64,000 nt of DNA from Ophioceras dolichostomum (lineage: Eukaryota > Ascomycota > Sordariomycetes > Magnaporthales > Ophioceraceae), in assembly GCA_003049485.1 (NCBI GenBank), contig PYST01000072.1, forward strand, positions 40,648-104,647, read 5' to 3'. A program made the position numbers and the translations under genes. Positions within the stretch are counted from its first letter, which is position 1. Each line of letters begins with the position of its first letter. The notes under the pieces were generated by a model. The model was not told the DNA's origin. It made no database searches and worked only from the letters and a program-made list of their open reading frames with translations. Shown piece by piece: positions 45,960 through 56,272 of the stretch.

Positions 45960-46860
45960 CGTTAGGAGAAGACGTGCGGACAAAACCGAAGAAGGAAAAA
46001 AACGCTGTCGACCGAACCGCAACGCTGAAAAAGGCTGAAGAAAGGGGATAATGGCTGTAGGGACATGTTCGGGGGAGACTGTCGTGTCGTGTAAGGCGGC
46101 AGATGATCACCGTAGGCTCGATTCCCGATTTTGGAAGAGCAGGACGTGCTGCTGGCGGGACCAGAATGTTGAGAAGAGGACCGCAGAACAGTCTGTACGA
46201 CGTGCCGGGACAAGGCTGTCGTGAGAGGAGTGGTGGTCATCGGAAGGCTCGGTTCCGGGATTTTGGGAGAGCAGCTGCTGCCGACCGAACCAGACTATTG
46301 AGAGGAAGACTGAAAGACGGACTCAACAGACGTGCCGAAGGGAAGATGGTCGTGTGGAGAAGCGGATGGCCGTCGCAAACTCGATTCCGGAAATCTTGAG
46401 AAGAGCAGGCGGGGTGTCGTTGACCGAACCAACCAGAATGCTGCGGAAAAACCGAAAAGCCGAGGGGGCCTTGCGACACGTCGAGAGAAGACCGTGCTGA
46501 AATAATAAGGGGGAGGAGGTGATCATCGCAAGGGCTCGATTCCGCAATCTGGGAAGATCAAGACACGACGCCGCAAGAAGACGAAGACGGTCGTGAAAGA
46601 AGGGATGATCAACGCAAAGGCTCGAGTCCGGATTTTTGGAAGAGCAGGTAGGATCTGTTGCTGTTGACCGAGCCGAAATGCTGAAGAGACAAGACAAGAT
46701 TCACGCAAAGTAAAGAGCACTGCCGATTTGCCGAAAGGAGGAAGGACTTTCGTCGTGAAATAGGGTATGTGATCTTCTCGAAGGCTCGATTCTGAATTCT
46801 TTTCTGGAAGAGCAGCCGCGGGGGCTCTTTCTCACACTCTTTTCTAGATGCTCGAAGGCT
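45960..46860. repeat. degenerate tandem repeat array, unit about 131 bp
   Basis: A conserved core resembling AAGGCTCGATTCCGG, then GATTTTGGAAGAGCAG, recurs with its CTCG at about 46117, 46248, 46380, 46535, 46621 and 46785 (spacings 131, 132, 155, 86 and 164). Between cores a second shared block reads like GCTGTTGACCGAACCAGAATGCTGAG, also seen without a core at about 46005-46028. A third shared word, TGATCATCGCA-like, precedes each core. The array lies between the converging 3' ends of EF1-gamma and the NIF-domain gene. I see no protein family in it on either strand, though the minus strand repeats a CSSK..NRA-like peptide. Confidence 0.85.
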
Positions 46861-47272
46861 AGACGGATAAAGGCTGTTGTCGCGGAGGACGCCCTATAAA
46901 GGGGTCTTATAATAGAGGCCATAGTCTTCTGCTACCTGGGGTCGTATAGTCGTATATCCGTCTGTGTTAGAAAGGCTATCCACCAGAAATCCAGGAGAGG
47001 AATTAGGAGTTCAGGGGAGGAAAGGATGGGTTCTCTTACCAGTCGCTGAAAGAAGAGAGATGTAGATATGTAAATAAGGTGGCTCGTCGGCCGGATCTCG
47101 AAAGGGGGTGTAGATAGTGAGAGTGAGGTAGGTTGGGTCTTTACTGATGGATGCCCACTATAACGAAAGTGCTTTCTGCCTGACTTTTGAGGAAGAACAG
47201 GCAAGTGCACAGCTCTAAGCTCTTTTTCTGACATTCTCCCCGGTCCATCGATCGATCGATCCCCTTCCGCTC
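46861..47272. other. 3' flank of the NIF-domain gene
   Basis: No gene seen. It has a (GATC)n-like run at 47248-47262 next to the stop codon of the NIF-domain gene, and is otherwise unremarkable. Confidence 0.4.
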
Positions 47273-48883
47273 TTAGGACCTGCTGCTGCTCATGCTCATG
47301 CCGATGCCCGGGCCAGGGTTGGCGGCATCGAAGGGGTGGGCTCGGATGAAGGTGCTGACGTCCTTCTGGTAGCACAGAACGTTGAGGTAGTCGTGCACCA
47401 TGGGCAGCACGGGCCTCTCCTTGGTGTCTCCGGCGAACTCGGGGACGCAGATGAGGTTGTGCGGCTCGCTCCGGGCCTTCTCGACGGAGTCGTCCACCAG
47501 CACCGTGTCGGCCTGGCCCCAGCGCGTTCCTCTGGAGGCGAAGTCCGGGTGGGCGGCCGCGATCCTGTCGTCGGCCCAGATCTTGGACAGCCGCTTGTAG
47601 CACTGGACGCGGCGCTCGAAGTCGGCCTTGGTCAGGCCGAAGTCCGAGCGCGACCACACGGCGACAAGCCGGCTGTGCTGCTCGGGCGTCTTGAACAGCG
47701 CCTCGACCATGGCGCCGACGTTGGCCGAGCGGGCCGAGGACCAGACCACGACCCAGAAGCGGGACGTGATGTAGTTGAGGAAGGTGTCCGCGTGAGGGCG
47801 AGCAACGAAGTGACGCGGGTGCCGCTTGTTAGGCCGGTACAGCAGCGTGCCGTTGAGGTCCATGACCACGAGGAGAGGCTTCCGCTCGTCGACACGGGCG
47901 GGAGCATTGCTCGCTCGGTCGAGGTAGTCGGGCGAAGGGTTGGGAATGCCGCCTGATGCGGCAGAGGGCGCCACGATGGGGTCACGCTCGCGCTCCTCGC
48001 GAGCACGATCGCGCTTCCCTTGGCCGCGCTTCTTAGTCGTGGTCGTGGTCGCGGTCGTGGGAGGCGGGCGGGCGGTGCTGGCCGTCGTCGGCGGCCAAGA
48101 AGTCTGTGCCTGTGCCTGGCCCTGGGCCGGGGCTTGCGGCATGAAGCCGGGCGTTGGTTGAGGGTTGATCGGCGCGAAGCCAGCATAACCGGGGGCCGCC
48201 TGGGAGAAAGAAGGCGGCATGGAGCCACCAGCGGCAGGGATTTGGCCATACTGGCCGTACTGGGACGGCGGCACCGCACCGGAGAAGTTGGAGAAGCCGG
48301 GACTCATGCCCGGGATCGACAAGACTTGGGGTTGGCCGAGCTGCTGCTGGCCGAACTGTTGATGCTGCTGCAGTTGCGGCAGCATTGGCCGTGGCGGCAT
48401 CAGTAGCTGCAGCTGCTGGCTCATCTTTGCCTCGAAGGAGGCGCCGGGCGTGGTGGCGATGATGCTCTGCAGAACAGAGCGGGCGTCGGTCGAGATGCCC
48501 TCATGCTGGGACGGCGGGCCCAGGGTCGACTCCGCCAGGGCCTGGCCAAAGCCCTGGGAGTAGGAGGGGATGGGGGAGGCTGCGGGGGCCGCCTGGCTGG
48601 GCTGACTACTCGAAGGCAGCAGAGACGGGCTCAGCACGGTCGGCCTTACGGCCGGGAGACTAGCGCCGCCGCCGCCCTCCACCAATGGGCCGCCTTGGGC
48701 CGTGGAGGACTGGGTGGCCGGCATGGCCGCTGGCGGGGGAGGGAGAGGAGAGGAGGTGGCGGCAACCTTGCCGTTGCCGTAGAGGGGAGCACCGCCGCCG
48801 CTGCTGTCGGTGCTGCTACTGTTGCTGCCGCCGGTGGCCCTGGCCGCCAGCTTCTGCCGGCGCCGTCTCTGTGAGCGGCCCAT
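47273..48883 (-). CDS. NIF/FCP1-homology HAD-family protein with altered DxD motif
   Basis: Single exon, 536 residues. The N-terminal 300 residues are disordered and rich in Pro, Gln, Ser and Ala, opening with a basic MGRSQRRRRQK. The C-terminal 190 residues are an FCP1/NIF-type HAD domain: motif I VVMDLNGTLLYR, a VARPHADTFL segment, motif II VVWSSARSANV, and the acidic motif IV VLVDDSVEKA. In classical FCP1/SCP phosphatases motif I is DxDGT; here the second Asp is Asn (codon 47852-47854, residue about 344) while the nucleophile Asp (codon 47858-47860) remains. The protein may be a weak or inactive phosphatase, or use altered chemistry. Targets are unknown; CTD-, Tim50- and Nem1-type roles are all possible for the superfamily. 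Confidence 0.88.
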   Translation of the reverse strand: MGRSQRRRRQKLAARATGGSNSSSTDSSGGGAPLYGNGKVAATSSPLPPPPAAMPATQSSTAQGGPLVEGGGGASLPAVRPTVLSPSLLPSSSQPSQAAPAASPIPSYSQGFGQALAESTLGPPSQHEGISTDARSVLQSIIATTPGASFEAKMSQQLQLLMPPRPMLPQLQQHQQFGQQQLGQPQVLSIPGMSPGFSNFSGAVPPSQYGQYGQIPAAGGSMPPSFSQAAPGYAGFAPINPQPTPGFMPQAPAQGQAQAQTSWPPTTASTARPPPTTATTTTTKKRGQGKRDRAREERERDPIVAPSAASGGIPNPSPDYLDRASNAPARVDERKPLLVVMDLNGTLLYRPNKRHPRHFVARPHADTFLNYITSRFWVVVWSSARSANVGAMVEALFKTPEQHSRLVAVWSRSDFGLTKADFERRVQCYKRLSKIWADDRIAAAHPDFASRGTRWGQADTVLVDDSVEKARSEPHNLICVPEFAGDTKERPVLPMVHDYLNVLCYQKDVSTFIRAHPFDAANPGPGIGMSMSSSRS

Positions 48884-49723
48884 GTCGTCGTCGTCGTCTT
48901 CTTCTTTGTCTTCTTCTCCTTCTCCTTTTCTTTCTCCTTTTCTTCCACCTTCTCCTTTTCTCGCAGCTATGAACGAGGATTTTTTGTCAGCTGAAAATCT
49001 TTTTCTTTTTTTGCGGTGGTTGTGAAGGAAGGAGAGAAATAAAAGGAATGCGGAAGGCGTGGGCGTCTGATATCTTACTTGAGGGCAGGCAGGCGGACGG
49101 GATTGGTCTACTGTGGTGGGGACAGGAAAAGGAGATTTTGGAAAGAACGAAGGACGGTTGCTTCAGCCGGCCGTGAATAGCCAACGTGGACAATATTAAG
49201 GATGTGCTCGGGATGGGGGACTTCATGAGGCCGGTGATAATCTGTCTAGCCGCGGCTCACACGGTCTATGAAGGAAGAGGCCTACCACTTCAGCAACACA
49301 GAAGGGTTGCTGATGTCTCTGCAGGATGTCTTTACACTTCAGCAAACAAACAAGAAAATTCTCTTAGAGATAAACTTCAGGGTCTTACTTCGCAAATACC
49401 GCCTCATTGTTAGAGTATCATAAGTGAACGTGGGTTTATATTCCAACTGTTCAAATTAAAGGCGGAACAGCCTTGCTACAGGAGGTACTTATCTACAGTG
49501 GCTCACCTGCCTAAAAAATTTGAATTTGGACTCTAATTGGTCCCCACACCAGCTTGAAAATTTACTCCAGGTGTCCTACGGTGCGGTGAAGTCACTTGGC
49601 ATCCTTCGCCAGTCGCTTTGAAAAATACAACAGGAAAAAAGCAAAAGCAAGAAAAAAAAATCGAATTTTTGTTCCTCGTGATAGAAAAATCAAAAATCGA
49701 CTTCAAAGCGACGGCGGCTCAGC
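48884..49723. promoter_or_regulatory. divergent promoter region NIF-domain gene / RRP36
   Basis: 840 bp between divergent starts. 48886-48965 is a CTT/TTC-rich tract, which is GA-rich in the leader of the minus-strand gene. From about 49330 to 49720 the sequence is AT-richer. No gene is supported. Confidence 0.4.
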
Positions 49724-50870
49724 ATGAAGGAGATGGAAAAGTCTCGAAAGAGAAAGGCTGGCCCTATGGACCTGATTCGTCGGGTCCGCGTCAGAAGGGA
49801 AGAAGTGGCCGATTCCGAGGAGGACTGGGATGGGGTCTCATCAAGCTCGGAATCCCCTCAAAGCGGCGAAGATGAAAATGACGATGTAAGGGATTGCCTC
49901 TTTCTTCTCCACTTTCGCCAACTGGATGGGCTAGGCTCTAGCTGGAAACACTTCATCTATTAAGACTCTCATGCTGACATCTCGACAGGTGTCCGAGGTC
50001 TCCTCATCAGATGGAGACGAAGACGAAGGGGAGGATGCGTCGGAGCCAGAGATAGATGCGTCCAAGATCTCTTTTGGTGCGCTGGCGAAGGCCCAAGCTG
50101 CTGTCCAGGGCTCGTCTACCAGGCCACCCAAGTCCAAGCCTAAGACGGAGGCGGGCTCACCTGAGACGCCCATCTCTGGAACAAGAAGAAACTTGGAGAA
50201 GGGCGAGCGTGATCAGCGGAAGAAGCCAGAAAGCAGCGGCTCAGGCGGCAACGGTGCGGCAGCTACGGCCACGGAAGCCGACAGCGAGCCACCGGCCAAG
50301 AAGAAGAAATCAAAGCACGCCCCCGAGGAGGTCACGTCCAAGCGGCCCGTCTCCCGCTACCGCGAGGTCGTGACGCCCTCCTCATCCGGCCCCGTCCGCA
50401 AGCCGCGCGACCCGCGCTTCGACCGGCCCGTCACCGACGCAGCGGACGTCGCCCGGCTGCGGCGCAACTACTCCTTCCTGGACCAGTACCGCGAGGACGA
50501 GATGCAGCAGCTGCGGCAGGCGCTCAAGCAGGCGAAAGCCAAGCGGCGGCCCGCGCACGAGGTCGACGAGCTGAAGCGCGCGCTGGCGTCGATGGAGTCG
50601 CAGAAGCAGGCGCGCGAGAAGCGGGACGCCGAGGAGGCCCTGCTGGAGGAGCACAGGAAGAAAGAAAAAGAGCTGGTGCGCCAGGGCAAGAAGCCGTTCT
50701 ACCTCAAGAAGGCCGAGCAGAAGAAGATGCTGCTGATGGACCGGTATGCGGGAATGAGCCAGGGCCAGGTGGACAGGGCCATCGAGAGGAAGAGGAAGAA
50801 GGTCGCTGGGAAGGAGAAGAAGGCGCTGCCGTTTGCGAGGAGGAGGGGTGCTGCCGAGGACGCGGAGTGA
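49724..50870 (+). CDS. RRP36: rRNA biogenesis protein RRP36
   Basis: Nucleolar protein of the 90S pre-ribosome needed for early 18S rRNA cleavages. Inferred exons are 49724-49885 and 49989-50870 (347 residues; donor GTAAGG, acceptor ACAG, phase 0). The first 200 residues are disordered with Ser/Glu/Asp-rich acidic stretches and basic KKKKSK patches. The conserved core starts near SKRPVSRYREVV and includes RKPRDPRFDRP, RNYSFLDQYREDE, a long charged helix with KQAREKRDAEEALLEEHRK, and KKPFYLKKAEQKK. The C-terminus is strongly basic. A second Met at codon 4 is a possible alternative start. Family recognition rests on the R.PRDPRF and PFYLKK motifs. Confidence 0.92.
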
Positions 50871-52105
50871 TGGATGGGGGTGCAAGTTGGGGGACAATGT
50901 GTGCCTATAGCCGGCATGGTTGCTGGGTCTCTGCTGTGTGTTCATGGAGAGGATACCATCGCGGACACTACATGGCAGTGCCGTTTCTGTGCAGCCGGGA
51001 GGACGAGCCTCTGTGGCTAATAGCTGCTGCCACACATCATGCGGATGCGAAGGGTACTTAGCGAGAGATAAGAAAGGGGCTACCATGCACGAGGGCGGCT
51101 CCGGACGGATGGCTGCTGCGCTGGCTGGTTTTGAGGAGTAGCAACATCCCGGGCACCAGATCGCAGTGCTTTTTTCTTCTACAGCCGACAAAACGGAGCA
51201 GTCATGGCTACTGGTGCATACAAAAGCACTTTAGATCTTGACGAGCATGGAGTAGTAAAAGTCTTCTTTACCACCGAAGAGAAGAAAGCGCTGCTGTTTG
51301 CGAGACCATGAGGGACCGAAGACGGGTACCGAAGGGTGGAAAGGGGCACACACAAGAGAGGCGGGCCGGGGCCTTACCAAGAAACAAGCACTTCAGAGAA
51401 GCCATACTCCCCCGATCGGATCTCTCGCCAGTCACAGCAGCCACCAACGATGATCGCAGCTCCCCCACGGTGAGATCAACTGCATCCAGATTCTTCGCCG
51501 GTGGCCATTCCAGTGGATGTACGGTTGCTGGGTTAGCTACCCTGCTACGTTTGCGGAGGGGATTAACATCAAGGACACTGTACGTAATGCTGTTTTTGCA
51601 GCTGGGATAACGAACCGCCGCCTAGCTGCTTTGCTGTCAGACATCACCGAGCATTACTGAGGGCCGCCCAAGATGGTTGTGAAAGACGGAAAGGCGGTGC
51701 ATGTTGTCAGGTTGGCTCCGGGCGGGGATGATTTGCTAGTTTGCGGACTCGGGAATACCGTAGAAACTAGGTACCTAGTATACTTAGTGTTCCTGATGCG
51801 GCTTGCAAGAACGAGCTGGGTCGTCTGGCCGTCAACCCACCTGCTTAGCTACTAGCTACACATCGCTGAGTTGCTGCTCGAGAAGGGCGCATCATGGGCA
51901 GCTTCACCTCGAGATCTTTTCCCAAAATTACAGCACAGAGTTGAATTTTTATCTCCCTCCTATCTAGGTATATGGGAGTATATGGGATTTGTATAGGCCG
52001 TCTCTGAAGTGGCCCTCTATTCCTCCCCTTTTATACAGAAGTATATAGTACATAGGTATAGATCGAGCTTTAACTCTAGTTCTCCCTCTCTCCCTATACG
52101 GGGCA
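50871..52105. other. convergent intergenic region
   Basis: 1.2 kb between the 3' ends of RRP36 and COQ8. It contains a CTAGGTACCTAG word near 51768 and an AT-rich stretch at 51940-52080. No gene or transposon hallmark is seen. Confidence 0.45.
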
Positions 52106-54439
52106 TCAACTCTTCACAAACCCAGGGACGAGCCCAGACCGCGCCACACTGTCCTCGAACATCTCCCGACACCTCACGCGGCTGCCCAGCCGGGCGCACA
52201 GCAAGAACGCCCCGCTCAGCTTGCGGTGCAGGCTATACGTCTCCTCCGGCGGGGGGGCCAGCCGCTCGCGCACCATGAACGGTATCAGGGCCCTGACGCG
52301 CTGCGTGATGGTCTGGTCCCGGAAGTCGTACACCTCGGGCGCCGAGCCCAGGAACGGCTCCGCGAGCGTGAGCACGGACTGGACGTGCGCGTCCAGCATG
52401 GCCCTCGACTCGAGGCCCGTCAGGTACCCCAGCCGCTCCGAGAAGTCCTTGACGGCGGCCCTGTCCCCCGTCGAGGCGCCGTGCAGGAGCCTGACGTACA
52501 GCTCGACGAACTCGCGGGGATACTCGCGCGAGGCGCCGAAGTCGAGCAGTTCGAGCCGGTCCGTGGCGGAGTTGTACAGGAAGTTGGTCCAGTTCGGGTC
52601 CGTCTGCATGAAGCGGAACTCGGTGATCTCGCGGAGGCACAGGCGGAGGATCTGCGTGCCGATCCAGTCGCGCTGCGGCTGCGTGAAGGACTCGACGCGG
52701 GTCACGCCCACGCCGGACATGAACTCCATGGTCAGCACGTGCTTCCCGCTGGCCTCGGGGATGACGTCCGGCACGGTGAAGACGGCGGCCTCGTCGTCGG
52801 TGGAGAGCAGTAGCTCGCGGTAGCGCTGCAGGCAGGCGGCCTCGCGCTCGTAGTCGCACTCCCAGGCCAGCTCGGTGCGGGCGTTGGCGATGGTCTTGTC
52901 GAGGTAGAGGCCCTTCGGCAGGAGCTTCGTCGCGGTGAGGAGCATGCCGATGTTGTCGAGGTCCGAGTTGATCGAGTCGGCCACGCCGGGGAACTGGATC
53001 TTGACCGCGACCTCCCGCCGGTCCTTCTTGAGCGTGGCGCGGTGCACCTGGCCGATGGACGCGGCCGCGATGGGCGTCTCGTCGAAGGTGTCGAAGAGCC
53101 GCTCGCGCCAGTCGGCGCCGAGGTTGGAGACCAGAACGCGGTCGCGCTGCCAGGCCGGCATGTAGTCGGCGCGGTCCTGGACGCGCTGGAGGACCTGCTG
53201 GATGGGCCCCGGCAGCATCTTGTCGTCCTGGAAGCTCATGGCCTGGCCCATCTTGAGCGCGGCGCCGCGCATGCGCGACAGCTTGGACACGAGGCGTTCC
53301 ATGTTCGCCGGGCTGAGCAGCACGGAGCCCTGCGAGGAGCCGCCGCCGAAGGAGCGGCTGATGCTCTCGCTGAGCGCGCCGCCCAGCATCCCGGCTGCGA
53401 GGCCGCTGTAGTTCCAGATCCGGCTCAGCCGAGTGGCGGGGACCTTGGACTCTCGCAGCTGGTACGTCGGTCGGGCTGGGGCAGGAGGAGCGGGAGCGAC
53501 TGGAGGAGGCTCGGCTGGAGCAGGCTGGGCTGGATCGGGGTTGGTCAAGAAAGGGTTGGCTGGGGCAGGATTGGCGGCTGCGACAGGTTTAGCTGGCGCA
53601 GCCGCCGAAGTTGTCTGGACGGGCGGACGGGTCTCATTTGGCTTTTGCTCCGGGAGCGAGACTTTGGGTGCCTCCGTGTTCAGAGGCTTGGGCGTGTTTC
53701 TGATTTCTGGTGTCTTTGAGGCTAAGGGGGTCCCTGCTAAAGGGTGTGGTTTCCAGGACTCTGCTGTCCGTTGCCCGACTGTGGCCTTTGCTTCCGTGTT
53801 GTTGACGGAGGCCTTCGTCTTAAGAGCATCGAGAATCTGGGAGCCTCGTGCGGTCTGGAAGATGTTGATGTTTATGCCCTCTGGAACCTCCTCTTCCGCC
53901 TCGGCGTCCTTAACAGCCTCCTCTCCCCGCGGAGATGGAGCAGGTGGAGTCCGTTGTGGGATGTCGAGGGGTTTTGAGGAGCTCTTGGGCCCTCGGCCTT
54001 TCTCTGCTGCTTGTTGTATTATCCTCTGTGCCAAGTCGTTGACAATAGGTCTAGACTCCGGCCCAGATGAGCTCGCTGGGGTCTGTCGAGCGGACAGAGG
54101 AGTCGGCACCGTCCGCGCATCGCCGATCGAGTCAGAGCTCAGGGGCTTCTTGCTGGGAGGGCATGCTGCCACCGGCTCGGCAGCATCGGATTCTGCAGGC
54201 TTTGACTCTGGAACCACCGCATCCTGAGACTTCCCGACACTTGATTGATCGGTGTCACTGTCGGGGGACCTCTCAGAGGGTCTCTGCTGAGGTTGTTGTT
54301 GTCGAAGATCCCGAACTATGCTCGAGGCCCGACTATACCGGTCGAGCTGTCGTGCTCGGAGAGCTACATGTTTGGACGCGACAGATCGGGAGGCATTGAG
54401 CACGGCGGCCAGGTCTAGGACGATATCGGCGAACCTCAT
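52106..54439 (-). CDS. COQ8: ABC1/COQ8-family atypical kinase (UbiB family)
   Basis: Mitochondrial matrix-side atypical kinase/ATPase that supports coenzyme Q biosynthesis. Single exon, 777 residues, start at ATG 54439. The N-terminal 320 residues are Pro/Ala/Ser-rich and poorly ordered, longer than in yeast. The core begins VPATRLSRIWNYSGLAAGMLGGAL. It carries the KxGQ signature (RGAALKMGQAMSFQD), the Ala-rich nucleotide loop AAASIGQVHRA, the Lys in VAVKIQFPG, TDPNWTNFLYN for the catalytic loop and ELLDFGASREYP for metal binding. These are the marks of COQ8/ADCK3. It lies head-to-tail with ESS2. Identity is firm; the exact N-terminus is less so. Confidence 0.95.
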   Translation of the reverse strand: MRFADIVLDLAAVLNASRSVASKHVALRARQLDRYSRASSIVRDLRQQQPQQRPSERSPDSDTDQSSVGKSQDAVVPESKPAESDAAEPVAACPPSKKPLSSDSIGDARTVPTPLSARQTPASSSGPESRPIVNDLAQRIIQQAAEKGRGPKSSSKPLDIPQRTPPAPSPRGEEAVKDAEAEEEVPEGININIFQTARGSQILDALKTKASVNNTEAKATVGQRTAESWKPHPLAGTPLASKTPEIRNTPKPLNTEAPKVSLPEQKPNETRPPVQTTSAAAPAKPVAAANPAPANPFLTNPDPAQPAPAEPPPVAPAPPAPARPTYQLRESKVPATRLSRIWNYSGLAAGMLGGALSESISRSFGGGSSQGSVLLSPANMERLVSKLSRMRGAALKMGQAMSFQDDKMLPGPIQQVLQRVQDRADYMPAWQRDRVLVSNLGADWRERLFDTFDETPIAAASIGQVHRATLKKDRREVAVKIQFPGVADSINSDLDNIGMLLTATKLLPKGLYLDKTIANARTELAWECDYEREAACLQRYRELLLSTDDEAAVFTVPDVIPEASGKHVLTMEFMSGVGVTRVESFTQPQRDWIGTQILRLCLREITEFRFMQTDPNWTNFLYNSATDRLELLDFGASREYPREFVELYVRLLHGASTGDRAAVKDFSERLGYLTGLESRAMLDAHVQSVLTLAEPFLGSAPEVYDFRDQTITQRVRALIPFMVRERLAPPPEETYSLHRKLSGAFLLCARLGSRVRCREMFEDSVARSGLVPGFVKS

Positions 54440-54883
54440 CGGGGCGACGGGCTCGGGGGCTTCGTCAAGCCCATTCTCCCACTGCTGAGGGGTACCGCGA
54501 GTATTGGTGCTTTGTGAAGGTCTTGGTGGTTCGGCTTGGAGCTTCTGGTGGGTCTGACAGCTTGATGAAAATTCCAGAGCGATAGCGGGCGGGATTGGCG
54601 ACAGGGATCATGACGTGGTGCGCGGGTCGCCGTTACGCCAAACCTAAAAGGCACATGCAAATGCTGCTAGTTGTACTGAATATCATCATTTGAATAGAAT
54701 CAAGAATGTACCACGAGTTCATATTTAAAAATTCGCGATGAATTCAGTCCAATCACCGGTGGTCTCTGTGTTTCCAGGCTCGCATTTGCCATACTCTATC
54801 TGGGTCCAGTCTATCCATAACTCCATCGGGGTATCTCATGAGTGTAAAAATACAGGAAAGCAGGGGATCTCAAAACCATGCCA
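54440..54883. other. tandem intergenic region ESS2-COQ8
   Basis: 444 bp between the ESS2 stop and the COQ8 start, both on the minus strand. It presumably contains the ESS2 3' UTR and the COQ8 promoter. A short A/T-rich stretch lies around 54670-54740. Confidence 0.4.
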
Positions 54884-56272
54884 CTACTTCGTAGCATTCT
54901 TCAGTAACGAAGCTTTAGTCCTCGGAGTCACCTTGCCGCCGTCAAACGACTTCATCGAGGGACTCCTTCCCGAGGCACCGCCTATGTTAGACCACAGCCT
55001 TTGAGCTGCGGGAGTCAAACCTCCACTGACCCGAGGACTGTGCGGGATCTTGGGGACTGGAGTCTGCAAGGACTTGCCCGTCATGCCAAGCCGTGCCGAA
55101 GTCCTGCGCGACTCCGCGATGCGATCTACCATCCGGTGGTGTAGCTCCTCCCGCTTTCCGCGCTCCTTGATCTGGAAGGGGTTCTTCACAGCATCGCCCG
55201 GGCCTAGCTTGATGATAGGTTCGGAATCGGATTTTCGCCGCTCCTCGGCGCTCGGATCCTCGTCATCGACAAAGGAATACCCATTCACACGAGGTGTCTC
55301 ACCACCCCCACCGGTACTGCTGGCGACCGATGAGTCCTGATCCCCGGGTCGAGGACGACCCGCGAGTGCGTCGCGTACGGCAGAGAGGGTTGGCGAAGGC
55401 GGGCGAGTCGGGTCCTGTTGTTGAGAAACAACGATGTTTGGATCAGGCACCCTCGTGTTGGCGTACACGATGGCCTTCGGGGCCGCGCGCGACTCGGCCT
55501 CGGCCCTTTCCATAATGGTCTCCACCTTGTCATCCACCCCGTCCGGGTGGAACATGAGACCGTTCCTGGGACCCCACTTCCACGAGTCTGGCGCGGCAGG
55601 CCTGTCGTCCTTGTCCTTGATGGCCAACAGATCCTTCTTGCCGTAGCCGTCGTCCGCCAGGCCCCTCGCCTTGTCGAGCCTGTCGCTGACCTCTTTCTGC
55701 TTGAGCTGCATCTTTGACGGGAGTTTGTTCCCGGTCCAAAGCCAAGCGTACTTCTCCGCTTTCTTCTGGTTTTGCCTCTCGACCAGCTTGTAGAAGCTCT
55801 CGTTGTCCTCGCTCGTGTACTTAGCCTGAAAGTCTGCGAGGCTAAGGTTGGTGTCTATCGCCACCGTGTCTGTCGTAGCCCGACTCTCTCCAACACTAGA
55901 GGGCGCCACAGTGGAAGCAGGGGTGTCGCCCGTGAAGCTCGTCGGTGTCGGTTCTGCGCGCGGCCTAGGCGTGGCTAGAGGAGTAGCCTTCCGACCTGGC
56001 GTCATGACATGTTGTAATCGGCGGGTGGCGATGGAGATCCATTCTGCGTCCTTCGACTCGAGCGCATCCAGGTATTCCTGCTGAGTCTGGCTTTCCAGGA
56101 GGCCGGGGAAGAAGTCGCGCGCAATGATCTTGGACAGCGCGTCGGTGTATGTATCCTCGTCTAGGACGTTTTTTGGACGCTTTATTCGCTTCGCTGGCGG
56201 AGGAGGGGGCATCAAGTCCGTGTCGGTCCGTTTACGGACGAGCGACATGGATGATGACGACTGCGCATCCAT
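54884..56272 (-). CDS. ESS2: ESS2/DGCR14 splicing-associated nuclear protein
   Basis: Nuclear protein associated with the late (C-complex) spliceosome, known as Bis1 in fission yeast and DGCR14/ESS2 in animals. Single exon, 462 residues. The N-terminal helix region is diagnostic: RPKNVLDEDTYTDALSKII, RDFFPGLLESQTQQEYLDAL, then LSLADFQAKYTSEDNESFYKLV and WLWTGNK. Further conserved blocks are WKWGPRNGLMFHPDG and ANTRVPDPN. The C-terminal part includes NPFQIKERGKREELHHRMVD and a Ser/Thr/Pro-rich tail with LTPAAQRLWSNI. Basic AKRIKRPK near residue 30 may be a nuclear localisation signal. Divergent from PPT1. Confidence 0.93.
   Translation of the reverse strand: MDAQSSSSMSLVRKRTDTDLMPPPPPAKRIKRPKNVLDEDTYTDALSKIIARDFFPGLLESQTQQEYLDALESKDAEWISIATRRLQHVMTPGRKATPLATPRPRAEPTPTSFTGDTPASTVAPSSVGESRATTDTVAIDTNLSLADFQAKYTSEDNESFYKLVERQNQKKAEKYAWLWTGNKLPSKMQLKQKEVSDRLDKARGLADDGYGKKDLLAIKDKDDRPAAPDSWKWGPRNGLMFHPDGVDDKVETIMERAEAESRAAPKAIVYANTRVPDPNIVVSQQQDPTRPPSPTLSAVRDALAGRPRPGDQDSSVASSTGGGGETPRVNGYSFVDDEDPSAEERRKSDSEPIIKLGPGDAVKNPFQIKERGKREELHHRMVDRIAESRRTSARLGMTGKSLQTPVPKIPHSPRVSGGLTPAAQRLWSNIGGASGRSPSMKSFDGGKVTPRTKASLLKNATK

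Noticed and set aside
46110..46135. Repeat core as a genuine tRNA gene
   Set aside because: The T-arm stem does not pair beyond two bases and no D or anticodon arm is visible; only a B-box resemblance remains, kept as a finding.
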